Below are positions 5,933 through 15,200 of a stretch of DNA of 22,760 bases, in pieces. Each line of letters opens with the position of its first letter. Within the stretch, counting starts at the first letter, position 1. The position numbers were made by a program, and so were the translations under genes. The notes beneath the pieces were generated by a model that had not been told where the DNA came from, searched no databases, and saw only the letters and a list, made by a program, of their open reading frames with translations. This DNA comes from a virus, in the IMG/VR virus record IMGVR_UViG_3300005527_000319, positions 1 through 22,760 of that record, one strand, 5' to 3'.

Positions 5933-7726
5933 TTACTTATCTAAAATCTTCATAAGTTCTTTTTCTATTTCACCTAGAGAGTTATTACCAATTAATATTT
6001 CATTATCAATATTTTCTAATAATAGATTTTCCATCTTTGCCTTACTTTCTGGTAGACCACCTTCTGGTCCTCCCGGAGGTGGTCCTGGTGGTGGTGGAGG
6101 ACCTCCTAAGTCACCACCCATATCCATTCCGCCACCTTCGGCCGGTGCTGCGGCTGTTGAGTCGGTTACCCCACTTACAGTTTTATACAAATTGTCAATG
6201 TTATCAAATAATCCGGTATGTGTAATAATTGTTGGTGTGTTTACAAGTTCTGCCGCAACCGCTTTCTCCATTCTTTGTCTTTGGATATCTAATTTGATAT
6301 CCTCGTCTGACCAACCAAATATATGTTTCTTAGCCCAAGTCGCCGATGTTGGTGCGATTGTTCCTTGGATATCTGTAACCAAATCTTTATAAAGTAATAC
6401 TTTTTCTTTCCAAACCTCAACCATAAGAAGATCAGCTTGTTTTGACGGGTTTGTAAGACCTAATGTAAAGTTTGTAAGTTCGTCCTCAAATCCTAAAAGA
6501 AATAAATGAATAATTGCAATTTTGTTTAATTCAGATAGCATATTTTTCTGAATTTTATTAATTGTTCTTGCAAAACGAATATCAAGTAGAGATAAATTTT
6601 TACCATCACCAACTGGTTCTTCAAAACCAAGGTAAGCTTTTGGTACACGAATAGCGGTTACAAGTTTCTTTTGGATGTACTCAATATCCGCAATTTCAGA
6701 AAGGTTCTGAGCACCTGCTAATGTCTCAATTGGCATTGTTTGTGTTGCATCACGAACCGGAATAAAATAATCTTGATCCACCGCCATTTGATTAAATCGT
6801 AAATCAACATTACCTGTTTTATTATCTACAATTTGATCCCTTTTAAATTTATTGGCAACACGTTGTACGTATGGTTCAACATCTTTATCGTCCATATTTC
6901 CAACGAATACTTTGAATACCCTTCTTTCCGGGGCTCTTGATGTACGATAAATTAACATCGCATCTTCAGCAAGTACTAATTGTTTCCAAATTCTTCTTGC
7001 CTTTTCAAGCATAGAAGTTCCATATGGTAATTTTCTATCGTCACCTAGAAGTCTAAAGTGTGCTACCTCCCAAGTGTTAAATTCCATATTTTTTTCTTTC
7101 CAATTAAACCTAACACCCTTCTCGTCTGGTTTTACTTCAGTGTTAGGTCTTTTTGGGGACATACCCTTTTCTAACCTTTCAATTTCAATATTCGGTAACT
7201 GAACACAACCAATGATTCCTTTTTCTGGATCTAATTTTAAGTAAACAAAATTATCACCATACTTACAAGTGTTTCTAATCCACATCTGTAAGTTTGTGTT
7301 GATATCTAATGTATTATTAAATAAATCGGCTAAAATTCCTTTTATTCTTTTTGATTCTGAATATATTTGAAGTATATGTCCGTTTTCATCTGGTGTTGTT
7401 GACTCTTCAGCATAAATGTCAAGTGCTGTTGATATCTCCGGAGTAAACTCCATTGATTCATAATCATAAAATGCTGCAAGTCTTGTTGGTTCATAATATA
7501 TTGCTTGAGTATATAAATTACTTTCAATCTTTTGCCATTGATTTGCTAAATATAAAGTTTGTTGAGATTGTAGTAACTCTTTTTCGTATTCATTTCTATC
7601 TTTAGTTCTTAAAAGTTCTTTCTTATCAAACTTATACGTTGGGACATCTTGACCCAATAAAGAGTTGGGACCAAAGGCCTGGGTCAGTCGTTGCCAAACA
7701 GTTAGTTCATTATTTTTATTTTCCAT
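5933..7726 (-). CDS. 20: Portal vertex protein, T4 gp20-like
   Basis: Dodecameric portal at one head vertex: nucleates head assembly and forms the DNA entry channel with which terminase docks. 597 aa, ATG start, somewhat longer than T4 gp20 (524 aa). Family-like blocks: YYEPTRLAAFYDYESMEFTP (78-97), EISTALDIYAEEST (98-111), CKYGDNFVYLKL, a central APERRVFKVFVGN, NLSEIADIEYIQKKLVTAIR and PKAYLGFEEPVGDGKNLSL. The extra length includes a Gly/Pro-rich low-complexity segment (about 533-562, including GGPPPPPGPPPGGPEGG) followed by a charged C-terminal helix. It lies downstream of terminase, separated by one small gene. Confidence 0.95.
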   Translation of the reverse strand: MENKNNELTVWQRLTQAFGPNSLLGQDVPTYKFDKKELLRTKDRNEYEKELLQSQQTLYLANQWQKIESNLYTQAIYYEPTRLAAFYDYESMEFTPEISTALDIYAEESTTPDENGHILQIYSESKRIKGILADLFNNTLDINTNLQMWIRNTCKYGDNFVYLKLDPEKGIIGCVQLPNIEIERLEKGMSPKRPNTEVKPDEKGVRFNWKEKNMEFNTWEVAHFRLLGDDRKLPYGTSMLEKARRIWKQLVLAEDAMLIYRTSRAPERRVFKVFVGNMDDKDVEPYVQRVANKFKRDQIVDNKTGNVDLRFNQMAVDQDYFIPVRDATQTMPIETLAGAQNLSEIADIEYIQKKLVTAIRVPKAYLGFEEPVGDGKNLSLLDIRFARTINKIQKNMLSELNKIAIIHLFLLGFEDELTNFTLGLTNPSKQADLLMVEVWKEKVLLYKDLVTDIQGTIAPTSATWAKKHIFGWSDEDIKLDIQRQRMEKAVAAELVNTPTIITHTGLFDNIDNLYKTVSGVTDSTAAAPAEGGGMDMGGDLGGPPPPPGPPPGGPEGGLPESKAKMENLLLENIDNEILIGNNSLGEIEKELMKILDK

Positions 7727-7754
7727 ATTTAAAATTTAAATATTTTTTTATAAT

Positions 7755-7762
7755 ATTAAATA
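7755..7762 (-). promoter_or_regulatory. Possible variant of the late element upstream of portal
   Basis: The coding strand reads TATTTAAT here, 28 nt before the portal ATG and overlapping the last codons of the 84-aa gene. It departs from TATTTATT at the end. A second run, TATTTAAATT, lies closer to the start. Weak call. Confidence 0.22.
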
Positions 7763-7764
7763 TT

Positions 7765-8019
7765 TTAACACCAAACCAAGACATAATTATCTTGTGTTGT
7801 TATATAATCGTAATCTTGTGTTAGAATATAACAAGTTGTTATTTCTTGAGTGGTTGTAGTTGTTGTTACCGGTGTTCCGGGACCACCTTCTGGTAATGGT
7901 CTATACTTATACTGAAAAGTATTTGGAAATTTTTTAACCGAATAAATAGGTTGACCAGTCACAGTAAGTGTTGATCCACCAATTAATCTGCCAGATGTTT
8001 TTCTACTTTCTAATCCCAT
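7765..8019 (-). CDS. Small unknown protein between terminase and portal, 84 aa
   Basis: ATG start only 4 nt after the terminase stop codon, so translation is probably coupled. The N-terminal half is basic (ESRKTSGRLIGGSTLTV, then FQYKYRPLPEGGPG). The second half has a six-threonine run followed by CYILTQDYDYITTQDNYVLVWC, in which a TQDxYxxx-like unit occurs twice. No family recognised. In T4 this place holds sheath and tube genes 18 and 19, but this protein is far too short to be either. The tight spacing and an uninterrupted frame with ATG support a real gene. Confidence 0.65.
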   Translation of the reverse strand: MGLESRKTSGRLIGGSTLTVTGQPIYSVKKFPNTFQYKYRPLPEGGPGTPVTTTTTTQEITTCYILTQDYDYITTQDNYVLVWC

Positions 8020-8023
8020 TTTT

Positions 8024-9799
8024 TTATCTTGTCATTCCACCAAATAACCAGCCGTATTTCATATACTCCTCTCTACTTGGCCCACTATTATTTCTATATC
8101 TATCATTCATTGTATTCATATTTGGAAGTACCGGGTCAAAATGAAGTTGTCTACTAACTGAATCATTATTTGACACAGTCCAAGATTCAATCATCATTTT
8201 TGTTTTTTCAACAACCTTTTCAAGTTTTTGGAATGACGATTCCCCAACATAAATTGCCATTGATATCCCCATAATTAAATCATCGTGTTGTCCTTTCTGG
8301 TGATCTGGTCTACCATTTACATAAATAAATGTGTTCATCTCATTGTACAAACGAGAACTTCTAATTTTAAACTTGTGTCTTACATACTCCTCAAACGCTG
8401 CAATAATCTGAACCCGTTTATTGTTAAAATTAATCCCGGGGATTTTATCCAAGGCTTTTGCGTTATACGACCAGATATTTGTCGTATCAACCCCATCAAT
8501 ATATAAGTTTTTATAACCAAGTTCTTGCATTTTTCTAACTGTTGTAATTCCCATACCTCCGGTAATATCCACAACACAAAAAGCATTGTACATTAATCCC
8601 CATTTGTATGCTATTTCAGCAAGTGCATCCGGTGGTATTTTCCCAACATATTCAAGAACTTGTTCTCTTTCATCAAAGTCAATAATTTGAATTGATGAAA
8701 AGTCTTCACTATCACCTCTTGATACATCAACACCCATAATGTATTTATGTCCTTGTTCTGGTTCTTTCCACATCCAAAGAGAATTTCCCATCATTTTATT
8801 TGGTGCATCATAGATTGTATTTGATTTTAGATATTCTAGTTGTTTTGCGTCAAATACGTTATCTCCAGATCCTAAGAATTCACAATTTAACTCTTGGTTA
8901 ATTTTTCTTTTATCGTATTTTAATTTTTTAACCATTTTCTCATACCAGGATGAGCATGGTTTATATCCTTTAAGGAAATATTCTTTTATGTGGTCATAAT
9001 CTCTTTCGTATGGGTCAGAATCCCCAAATGAAATATTTCCAGAATGGTCTCTTTCTTCTTTGTGTAATAAATAATCAACCATATCATCTGTTGGGACAAG
9101 ATATAAGTCTTTGGAATATCTTGGGTCTTTCCACCAAAACATTTCAGAGATTTTAAAGTTATTTATACCTTTTGTTGATTGATCGTAGATTTCATAATAA
9201 ATTGGGTCATATCCATTTGGTGTTGATACAACAATTACTTTACCACCGGTAGAAAGTGACGCCATACAAGCTGCCCAGAAATCATTGTCAGCTTCAATGA
9301 AGGCTGCTTCATCAAAAACAAGTATTGTTGGTGTGTAACCCCTTAGTGCATCTCGTGATGTTGCAACAGCTTTAACTTCACAACCATTTGTTAACTTATA
9401 ATGTCTTTGTGAATTTTTGTCGGCTGAAAATCCGGTACCAACCCACTTTGGCCATTGGTCAACAAAGGCTCTAATCTTGTTTGCCATTTCCATTGACGTA
9501 TCAAGTTTGTTTGCAATAATTAGAATTTTTTCTGGTTTTTCTTTTTTAGCAAACACAAGTCTTTTTGATACCCAAGCGGCGGTTACCGTTGATACACCAG
9601 CCTGGCGATACTTGAGGGCTATATTTTCCTCATAATCTTCATAATCTTTTAGTAGAGATACTTGATCTGGAAATAACTCTAATGGAACATACTTTGAGAC
9701 TGTATTATCATATGTTTGTAAATAAGTTCTTAAAGCATATGGTGTGTCTCTCATACACTTCACATACTCAAGCATTATTTGTTCCTTTGTCAAACTCAT
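8024..9799 (-). CDS. 17: Terminase large subunit, T4 gp17-like
   Basis: Packaging motor ATPase and headful nuclease. 591 aa, ATG start. ATPase part: Walker A-like segment K63-Y-R-Q-A-G-V-S-T71, Walker B TILVFDE with D163/E164, and coupling motif VSTPNG (191-196). Nuclease part: acidic residues in GVDVSRGDSEDFSS (D358), VVDITGGMG (D411) and GQHDDLIMG (D506/D507), matching the three metal-binding acids of T4 gp17 in order and spacing. The canonical Walker A lysine is replaced by V69; K63 may substitute, as in phage lambda gpA. It begins a transcription unit: a terminator and a TATTTATA element lie just upstream. Confidence 0.95.
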   Translation of the reverse strand: MSLTKEQIMLEYVKCMRDTPYALRTYLQTYDNTVSKYVPLELFPDQVSLLKDYEDYEENIALKYRQAGVSTVTAAWVSKRLVFAKKEKPEKILIIANKLDTSMEMANKIRAFVDQWPKWVGTGFSADKNSQRHYKLTNGCEVKAVATSRDALRGYTPTILVFDEAAFIEADNDFWAACMASLSTGGKVIVVSTPNGYDPIYYEIYDQSTKGINNFKISEMFWWKDPRYSKDLYLVPTDDMVDYLLHKEERDHSGNISFGDSDPYERDYDHIKEYFLKGYKPCSSWYEKMVKKLKYDKRKINQELNCEFLGSGDNVFDAKQLEYLKSNTIYDAPNKMMGNSLWMWKEPEQGHKYIMGVDVSRGDSEDFSSIQIIDFDEREQVLEYVGKIPPDALAEIAYKWGLMYNAFCVVDITGGMGITTVRKMQELGYKNLYIDGVDTTNIWSYNAKALDKIPGINFNNKRVQIIAAFEEYVRHKFKIRSSRLYNEMNTFIYVNGRPDHQKGQHDDLIMGISMAIYVGESSFQKLEKVVEKTKMMIESWTVSNNDSVSRQLHFDPVLPNMNTMNDRYRNNSGPSREEYMKYGWLFGGMTR

Positions 9800-9812
9800 A
9801 AAAGTATTTTTA

Positions 9813-9820
9813 TATAAATA
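9813..9820 (-). promoter_or_regulatory. TATTTATA element upstream of terminase
   Basis: The coding strand reads GATATTTATATAAAAATAC, with the octamer 13 nt before the terminase ATG and directly after the terminator hairpin at 9823-9854. On the opposite strand the same bases read TATAAATA, the T4 late-promoter octamer, but pointing away from the gene. Confidence 0.45.
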
Positions 9821-9822
9821 TC

Positions 9823-9854
9823 AAACCCCCTTGTTATTTTAAACAAAGGGGTTT
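9823..9854 (-). terminator. Intrinsic terminator between the fibre block and the head module
   Basis: Inverted repeat AAACCCCCTTGTT / AACAAAGGGGTTT (9823-9835, 9842-9854), 13 bp with one mismatch and a 6-nt loop. On the minus strand the GC-rich base of the stem runs into TTTGATATTTATAT; on the plus strand GGGGTTT runs into ATGTTATTTTT. It lies 24 nt after the stop of the SHAEG fibre and would insulate terminase from fibre transcription. It may work in both directions. Confidence 0.75.
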
Positions 9855-9878
9855 ATGTTATTTTTAAAATTTATAATA

Positions 9879-11783
9879 TCACCTAACAAAGTATAATGAT
9901 ATTTCATCATTAATATCTTTCATTTTAATCCATCTACTAGGGATTTGTTGGTTTTTTAGAACTCTTATTTGACCAAGTAAACCAACAACATTCCATTCAG
10001 GTCTTTTGGCTCTAGGTGTGTAAGTAATAGTTGGGTCAAAATTTGGTGTTATCTTTGGTCTTTTCCCCGTAATTGTTTTATGAGTTGTAACTCCACTCAC
10101 AACATTATCAACAACGTCATAAGAATAATCCTCCATTACTATTTTACCCCAGATATCTTTTTCATATTTACCAACCCATTCATCTGCTGTACCATCTTCA
10201 TTGTTACCAACAAGTGTAGGTGTTGATGATATGACACCAATTGCGTTATTAGCGTCTTGACAAACTTTTATTTTATCCCCGTCTAATTCTACAACGGTGC
10301 CAAAAGGAAGTGCTTCACCTGTTACGGATTCAAAATATTCAGCGTAATCGGCACCAGTATTATAACTGGCACCAGCGCCATAAACATTACCACTTGTGTC
10401 AACTCTAAATGCGTTTGACCTTGCGGAATTTGATGTGCCTTTACCTATAATAAATAATTGATTTGGGTTTGTTGTGTCATTCCACGTACCAGAAACGTGT
10501 TGATACCCTTCGTATGCAATTGTCCCATTACCTTCAGCGTGTGACCCAATACTTAAACTTAATGTTGTGTTACCTTCAGCGTGTGAATAGGTGCCCCCCT
10601 GAAATAAAGTTTGGTATGGTAGACTTTTTCCCCACATAAAGGCTCCAGGGTTATAAATAGAAAGTGGAACTCCGGCACTAACAAATAACCCCGGTGTTGC
10701 TAATGTGACATTTGTTTTTGTTGTAAACGTTGCTGTAGTTACGGTGTGTATTGACCCATCTAAAATAACTGTAGTTCCACTAGGGAAATAAGCCGTTAAA
10801 TCCCCAAAAGAAGCTGGTAAACCAACAACACTACTACTTGTACCGTCTGTTTCCCAACCAGGTAACCCAACTCTATTGTTATAGCCTTCAGCGTGTGACG
10901 AGTAACCAATTGTTATATTACCAACACCCTCAACGTGAGAAACGTAACCTAAACTTAAGTTGTCATCACCTTCTGCGTGTGATCCAACACCTAACGCAAC
11001 ATTATTAAAAAAGTAACCACCTTCAACGTGAGCCCCAAAACCTAGGGATTGGGATGTATTTTGGTTTACCCCTTGATATGGGTACGTTGTTGCTAATGAG
11101 GTTGGGTCATAAATTGAAAGTGGTAGCCCTCCGCCTGCATTTAATGTTGTATCAGTTAATTGTATGTTTGTTAAAGTGGTGAATGTTGAGGCACTTACAG
11201 TGTAGAACTGACCATATAAAACAACTATAGTTCCGGATGGGAAATTGCTAGATAAATCACCGAAACCGCTAGGTAATTGAATTAGGCCATTAAACGTACC
11301 ATTAGTCGTCCAAGCAGGTAAACCTGTAACACCATAAGCCCCTTCAGTGTGTGAAGAACCACCATATGTTCTTGTTTGATACCCTTCTGCGTGAGAATAC
11401 TCACCGTTAGATGTTGTATCAATACCTTCAGCATGGGAAGTGAGACCTTTTGACGTTGTTTGATAACCTTCGGCGTGAGAATAACTCCCACTAGCTACAA
11501 CGTTATAACCAAAAGCCATTGATAAAAAATCATCAGCTATAGACCCATTTGATTGTATGCTATCAAAAAAAGTTATTGGTGAACAACCAACAACATTACA
11601 AACGTGTAGTTCGTTAATTGGACTTCCTGATGTGTTCCCAGTAAATGAAGATACAACACCTGTTAAATTACTACCATCACCATAATATGTAACAGCAGAA
11701 AATGTTGTAGCACTTACAGCACCATTAATTATCTGTTCTGTTAGTGTATTGTCTAAATTATCTATTATATATTTTACGCTCAT
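9879..11783 (-). CDS. Tail fibre/spike with YadA-like SHAEG repeats and C-terminal peptidase G2 chaperone domain
   Basis: 634 aa, ATG start. The N-terminal 50 residues include SATTFSAVTYYGDGSNLTG, a short module resembling the start of the 459-aa fibre in this window. Residues 102-418 carry S-H-A/V/T-E-G repeats at an exact 14-residue spacing within runs (102, 116, 130, 144; 268, 282, 296; 400, 414), the pattern of trimeric YadA-head-like beta-rolls in phage fibres. The runs are interrupted by two similar ~80-residue inserts (about 155-235 and 307-390). After YQHVSGTWN (427-435) the end (about 470-634) has GADYAEYFE, IGVISSTPTLVGN and EWVGKY, the signature of the peptidase G2 intramolecular chaperone seen in phi29 gp12-type appendages, which aids trimer folding and then cuts itself off. 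Likely a receptor-binding virion protein. Its gene starts 6 nt after the 138-aa gene. Confidence 0.88.
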   Translation of the reverse strand: MSVKYIIDNLDNTLTEQIINGAVSATTFSAVTYYGDGSNLTGVVSSFTGNTSGSPINELHVCNVVGCSPITFFDSIQSNGSIADDFLSMAFGYNVVASGSYSHAEGYQTTSKGLTSHAEGIDTTSNGEYSHAEGYQTRTYGGSSHTEGAYGVTGLPAWTTNGTFNGLIQLPSGFGDLSSNFPSGTIVVLYGQFYTVSASTFTTLTNIQLTDTTLNAGGGLPLSIYDPTSLATTYPYQGVNQNTSQSLGFGAHVEGGYFFNNVALGVGSHAEGDDNLSLGYVSHVEGVGNITIGYSSHAEGYNNRVGLPGWETDGTSSSVVGLPASFGDLTAYFPSGTTVILDGSIHTVTTATFTTKTNVTLATPGLFVSAGVPLSIYNPGAFMWGKSLPYQTLFQGGTYSHAEGNTTLSLSIGSHAEGNGTIAYEGYQHVSGTWNDTTNPNQLFIIGKGTSNSARSNAFRVDTSGNVYGAGASYNTGADYAEYFESVTGEALPFGTVVELDGDKIKVCQDANNAIGVISSTPTLVGNNEDGTADEWVGKYEKDIWGKIVMEDYSYDVVDNVVSGVTTHKTITGKRPKITPNFDPTITYTPRAKRPEWNVVGLLGQIRVLKNQQIPSRWIKMKDINDEISLYFVR

Positions 11784-11789
11784 TTTATG

Positions 11790-12206
11790 TTATATTTTGT
11801 CTATTATTTGTGCTAAAATTATTTTTGATCCTTCAGCTTTTTTTATTGTATCAACACTTGAGATATTCTCAACACCTAATTGGTATTGACAATCACCACA
11901 ATTTTTAAATTCTCCACCTAGTCCGGGGTTAATATAATAGTCATACCCCTCAGTTTGAGTTTGATCAACCACAGTAAAACAACCGGCAATCGTATCATTT
12001 GATGAGTTATAAACAAATATTGTGACTGGTTTTATTTCACCTTTTTCAGCATTAGCCAAAAAGTTATCCTTTGACTCTAGTGCTACAATATCACCTAATT
12101 GTTTTTCATTTTGAAACACCTCAACACGCCTGTTATCATATTGTGCGATTATTCGTTGTCCTGGATTTTTACAACTTTCTAATATATAAAATTCACTACT
12201 TGCCAT
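11790..12206 (-). CDS. Unknown protein between two fibre genes, 138 aa
   Basis: ATG start, 10 nt after the stop of the 1338-aa gene and 6 nt before the SHAEG fibre start, so it is co-transcribed and probably translationally coupled with both. Predicted mostly beta. It opens FYILESCKNPGQRIIAQYDN, contains a VTIFVYNSSNDTIAGCF segment, then a small cysteine pair in KNCGDCQYQLG (about residues 100-110), and ends with ILAQIIDKI. No family recognised. Placement suggests a virion component, fibre connector or fibre chaperone, but nothing in the sequence decides this. Confidence 0.78.
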   Translation of the reverse strand: MASSEFYILESCKNPGQRIIAQYDNRRVEVFQNEKQLGDIVALESKDNFLANAEKGEIKPVTIFVYNSSNDTIAGCFTVVDQTQTEGYDYYINPGLGGEFKNCGDCQYQLGVENISSVDTIKKAEGSKIILAQIIDKI

Positions 12207-12216
12207 ATTCTTTTTT

Positions 12217-15200
12217 TTAAGAGTTAATATTTGTTATGTTTAATACGTCACTACCATCATAATAGCTTAATCTAATAGAATTACTTGAGTTTTCAAATAC
12301 ATTACAATTGTAGTTGTCATACACAAAAGTTGCTGATGTAAAATCATAACCGCTAACAATACAGTTTATAATATTTTTTTGGAAGTTTGACCCTATATTT
12401 GTCGCACTTTGGAAGGCGTTACTAATGTTATTATAATAAAAATTATTACCTATAATTTCATTGTTATAAAACCCATACCCAATTACATTATTACTAAAGT
12501 TGTTTCCGGGTGTTGGGGACGTGAACATAGAGTTCCAAGTTGTGTTTGTTGGTGAAACTGAACTATTAAATGATCCCTCAACAGCAACATTATATATACC
12601 ACCACCATTGTCGTCTCTTTTAATTTCAAGTACTCCAGGAACTATAACATCAATTGTTGATGGACTATAATCTGGTCTTTCAAATGTGATTGTAGGTCCA
12701 GATGTTGGGAAGACCAATTCTCTAGTATATTTAAATCCACCGCCATTTCCTCCTTGAGTCCATTTGGTAAATACAACTTTATGATATTCATTACTAACTG
12801 TATCATACATAATAAGTTCTCTACCAATTATATTATTACCAACATTACCATTTAAAGCATCTCTAAAATTATCATACGTTCTAGTTGTAATATCTGAAAA
12901 GTCATAGAAACCATATCCATCACCAAATCTATTATTACTAAAATCACTCAAAATAGAATTACTATCCATTGAGGACAATCTATTATTCCCAAAATAATTA
13001 CCAATAAAGTTATTGGTGACATCGTAATTAAAAATATTACCATTAACACCATTGCCAAGTTTATTGGTATCAAAATAACTTACTTTGTTGTTATTGAATC
13101 CATTACCTATGGTATTTTTTAAGAATTCATTACCACAAATGTTATTATTAAATTGATTTCCAATTTCGTTATTTTGGAATTCGTAGTATACAATATTCTC
13201 TCTAAAATCATTACCAATATCATTTCTATAGAAAGAACTACTTATACTAGGTTCCCCAATAAAGTTATCATAGAAACTATCCCCAATTAAATTATTGTAG
13301 AATGGTGAGTATATTGTATTTCCACCACTTGTTGGTCCGTCAAAACCAAAATAGTTACCTATTTTATTTGATCTAAATTCACTATATATTGTGTTTTCAG
13401 TTCCGGAGCCACCATTACCAAAATAGTGTCCTATTTGGTTGTCCTCAAAATCATTATCAATAATGTTAAATGCCATAAAATTACCAACGTTATTTGAAGT
13501 AAACACACCATTAATTGGATTTGGGAATCCACCAATACCCGCGTTTCCAACAAAGTAATCACCAAAATTATTTAGTATTGATAATGTATTAAATGAATTA
13601 AACCAAAATGAATTTCCTATTTTATTATTTGTAAAATCGGAATCTATTAGATTATATATGATATCATCACCGACAACATTGTATTGGAAACCGGTATTTA
13701 TAACATTTCCACCATTTCCACCTGGATTTGTTGCACCAGGATAATTTGTGTCATTACCAAAGTAATTTCCAATTTTGTTAAATTTAAAGTCGTTGAAAAT
13801 TGTGTTTGTTACTGGTGGTGTGGAATCTGAATTAAAATTACCGAAGTAATCGCCGATTATATTTGACTCAAAATTATTACCAATTGAGTTGTAATAAAAA
13901 TAATTTTTAATTGTGTTATTTTCAAAATTATCCCCAATAACATTATCACGGAATTCATTACCAATAACGTTGTTATACATAAATTGACCAATTAGGTTGT
14001 CTTGGAATTTATCATTAATAACGTTACCCTGTTCGTTACCCCCACCATAACCAAAATCACTACCGATTATGTTGTTTTGGAAAAGGTTACCAATTTTATT
14101 ATACCCAAATCTTTCACCACTATTAGGCTCGGTATAAATAGAATTCCATTCAGTATCACTAGGGCTTACAGAACTATTCCAACCACCTTCAGAAAAACTA
14201 TTATAAATACCACCATTGTTACCTCTAGTTATTCCAACTCCAGCAACACCTGGTACAATAACATCAATATCATTAGTGTAATTTCTTTTTGTAAATAATA
14301 TTGTAGACCCAATTGTGTTACCGGCAGAATCAATTTCAGTTCTTTCGTATTGGAACCCACCTCCATTATTATTTTGTGTCCATTGTGTAAATTTAATTAT
14401 AAAGTATTGTGATGTAGAAATAATTCTCATAACAAATTCTTTACCTAATAATCTATTACCTAAATTGCCGTTACCTACAATATTATTAAAGACATCATAT
14501 GTTCTTGTTGAGACCGTAGATAAATCATACCACCCAAATAGAGTTTGATTTTCTGGTACATTACTTTGGAAATAAGTTTGTATATCATTATAAATAAAAT
14601 CATTACTAATTTTATTATTATAGAAATAATAATCTGTAGAGTTATTAAAAAAGTTATCGTTTACAATATTGTTATTAAACCCATTACCGATATTGTTTAC
14701 TCTAAAATTATATCCGGTTTGGTTATTATTAAACCCGTTTAAAATTGTGTTTCCAATAAATTCACCATTTATTTGATTATTTTGGTAATTAGTACCAACT
14801 CTATTGTTTTGAAACGTTTGTCTAATAGTATTATTTAAAAAGTCATTACTTATATAATTTCTATAAAACTCAAAATTATCTAAGTTTCCAAAATCACCTA
14901 TTATATTATCTTGAAATCTATATAAAATATCGTTTTCGTAAAAATCAGAATAAATAGTATTATTACTGAAATTATCCCCAATTATATTATTCCTAAAATT
15001 GGTACTATTTTCACCTAATATTTTGTTATTGGCAAATTGGTTCCCAACTTTAGAGCTCTCCATATTAGAGTTTATTAAATTATTATTAAAATAATAACCA
15101 AAAGTACATTCATCTATATCATTGGTTGACACATTTTCATAACAATAATCACCCCAAGTATTATTTTGATTGTCAGTACCAAAAGTATTATTATAGCAGT

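Noticed and set aside
9812-9820. T4-type late promoter TATAAATA on the plus strand near terminase
   Set aside because: It points away from terminase toward the antisense strand of the fibre gene, where no plus-strand gene exists; the reverse reading TATTTATA was kept instead.
14002-14742. Open frames on the plus strand inside the 1338-aa gene
   Set aside because: They are reverse-complement by-products of the Asn/Ile/Gly-rich repeats, with low-complexity Ile/Thr content and no leader.
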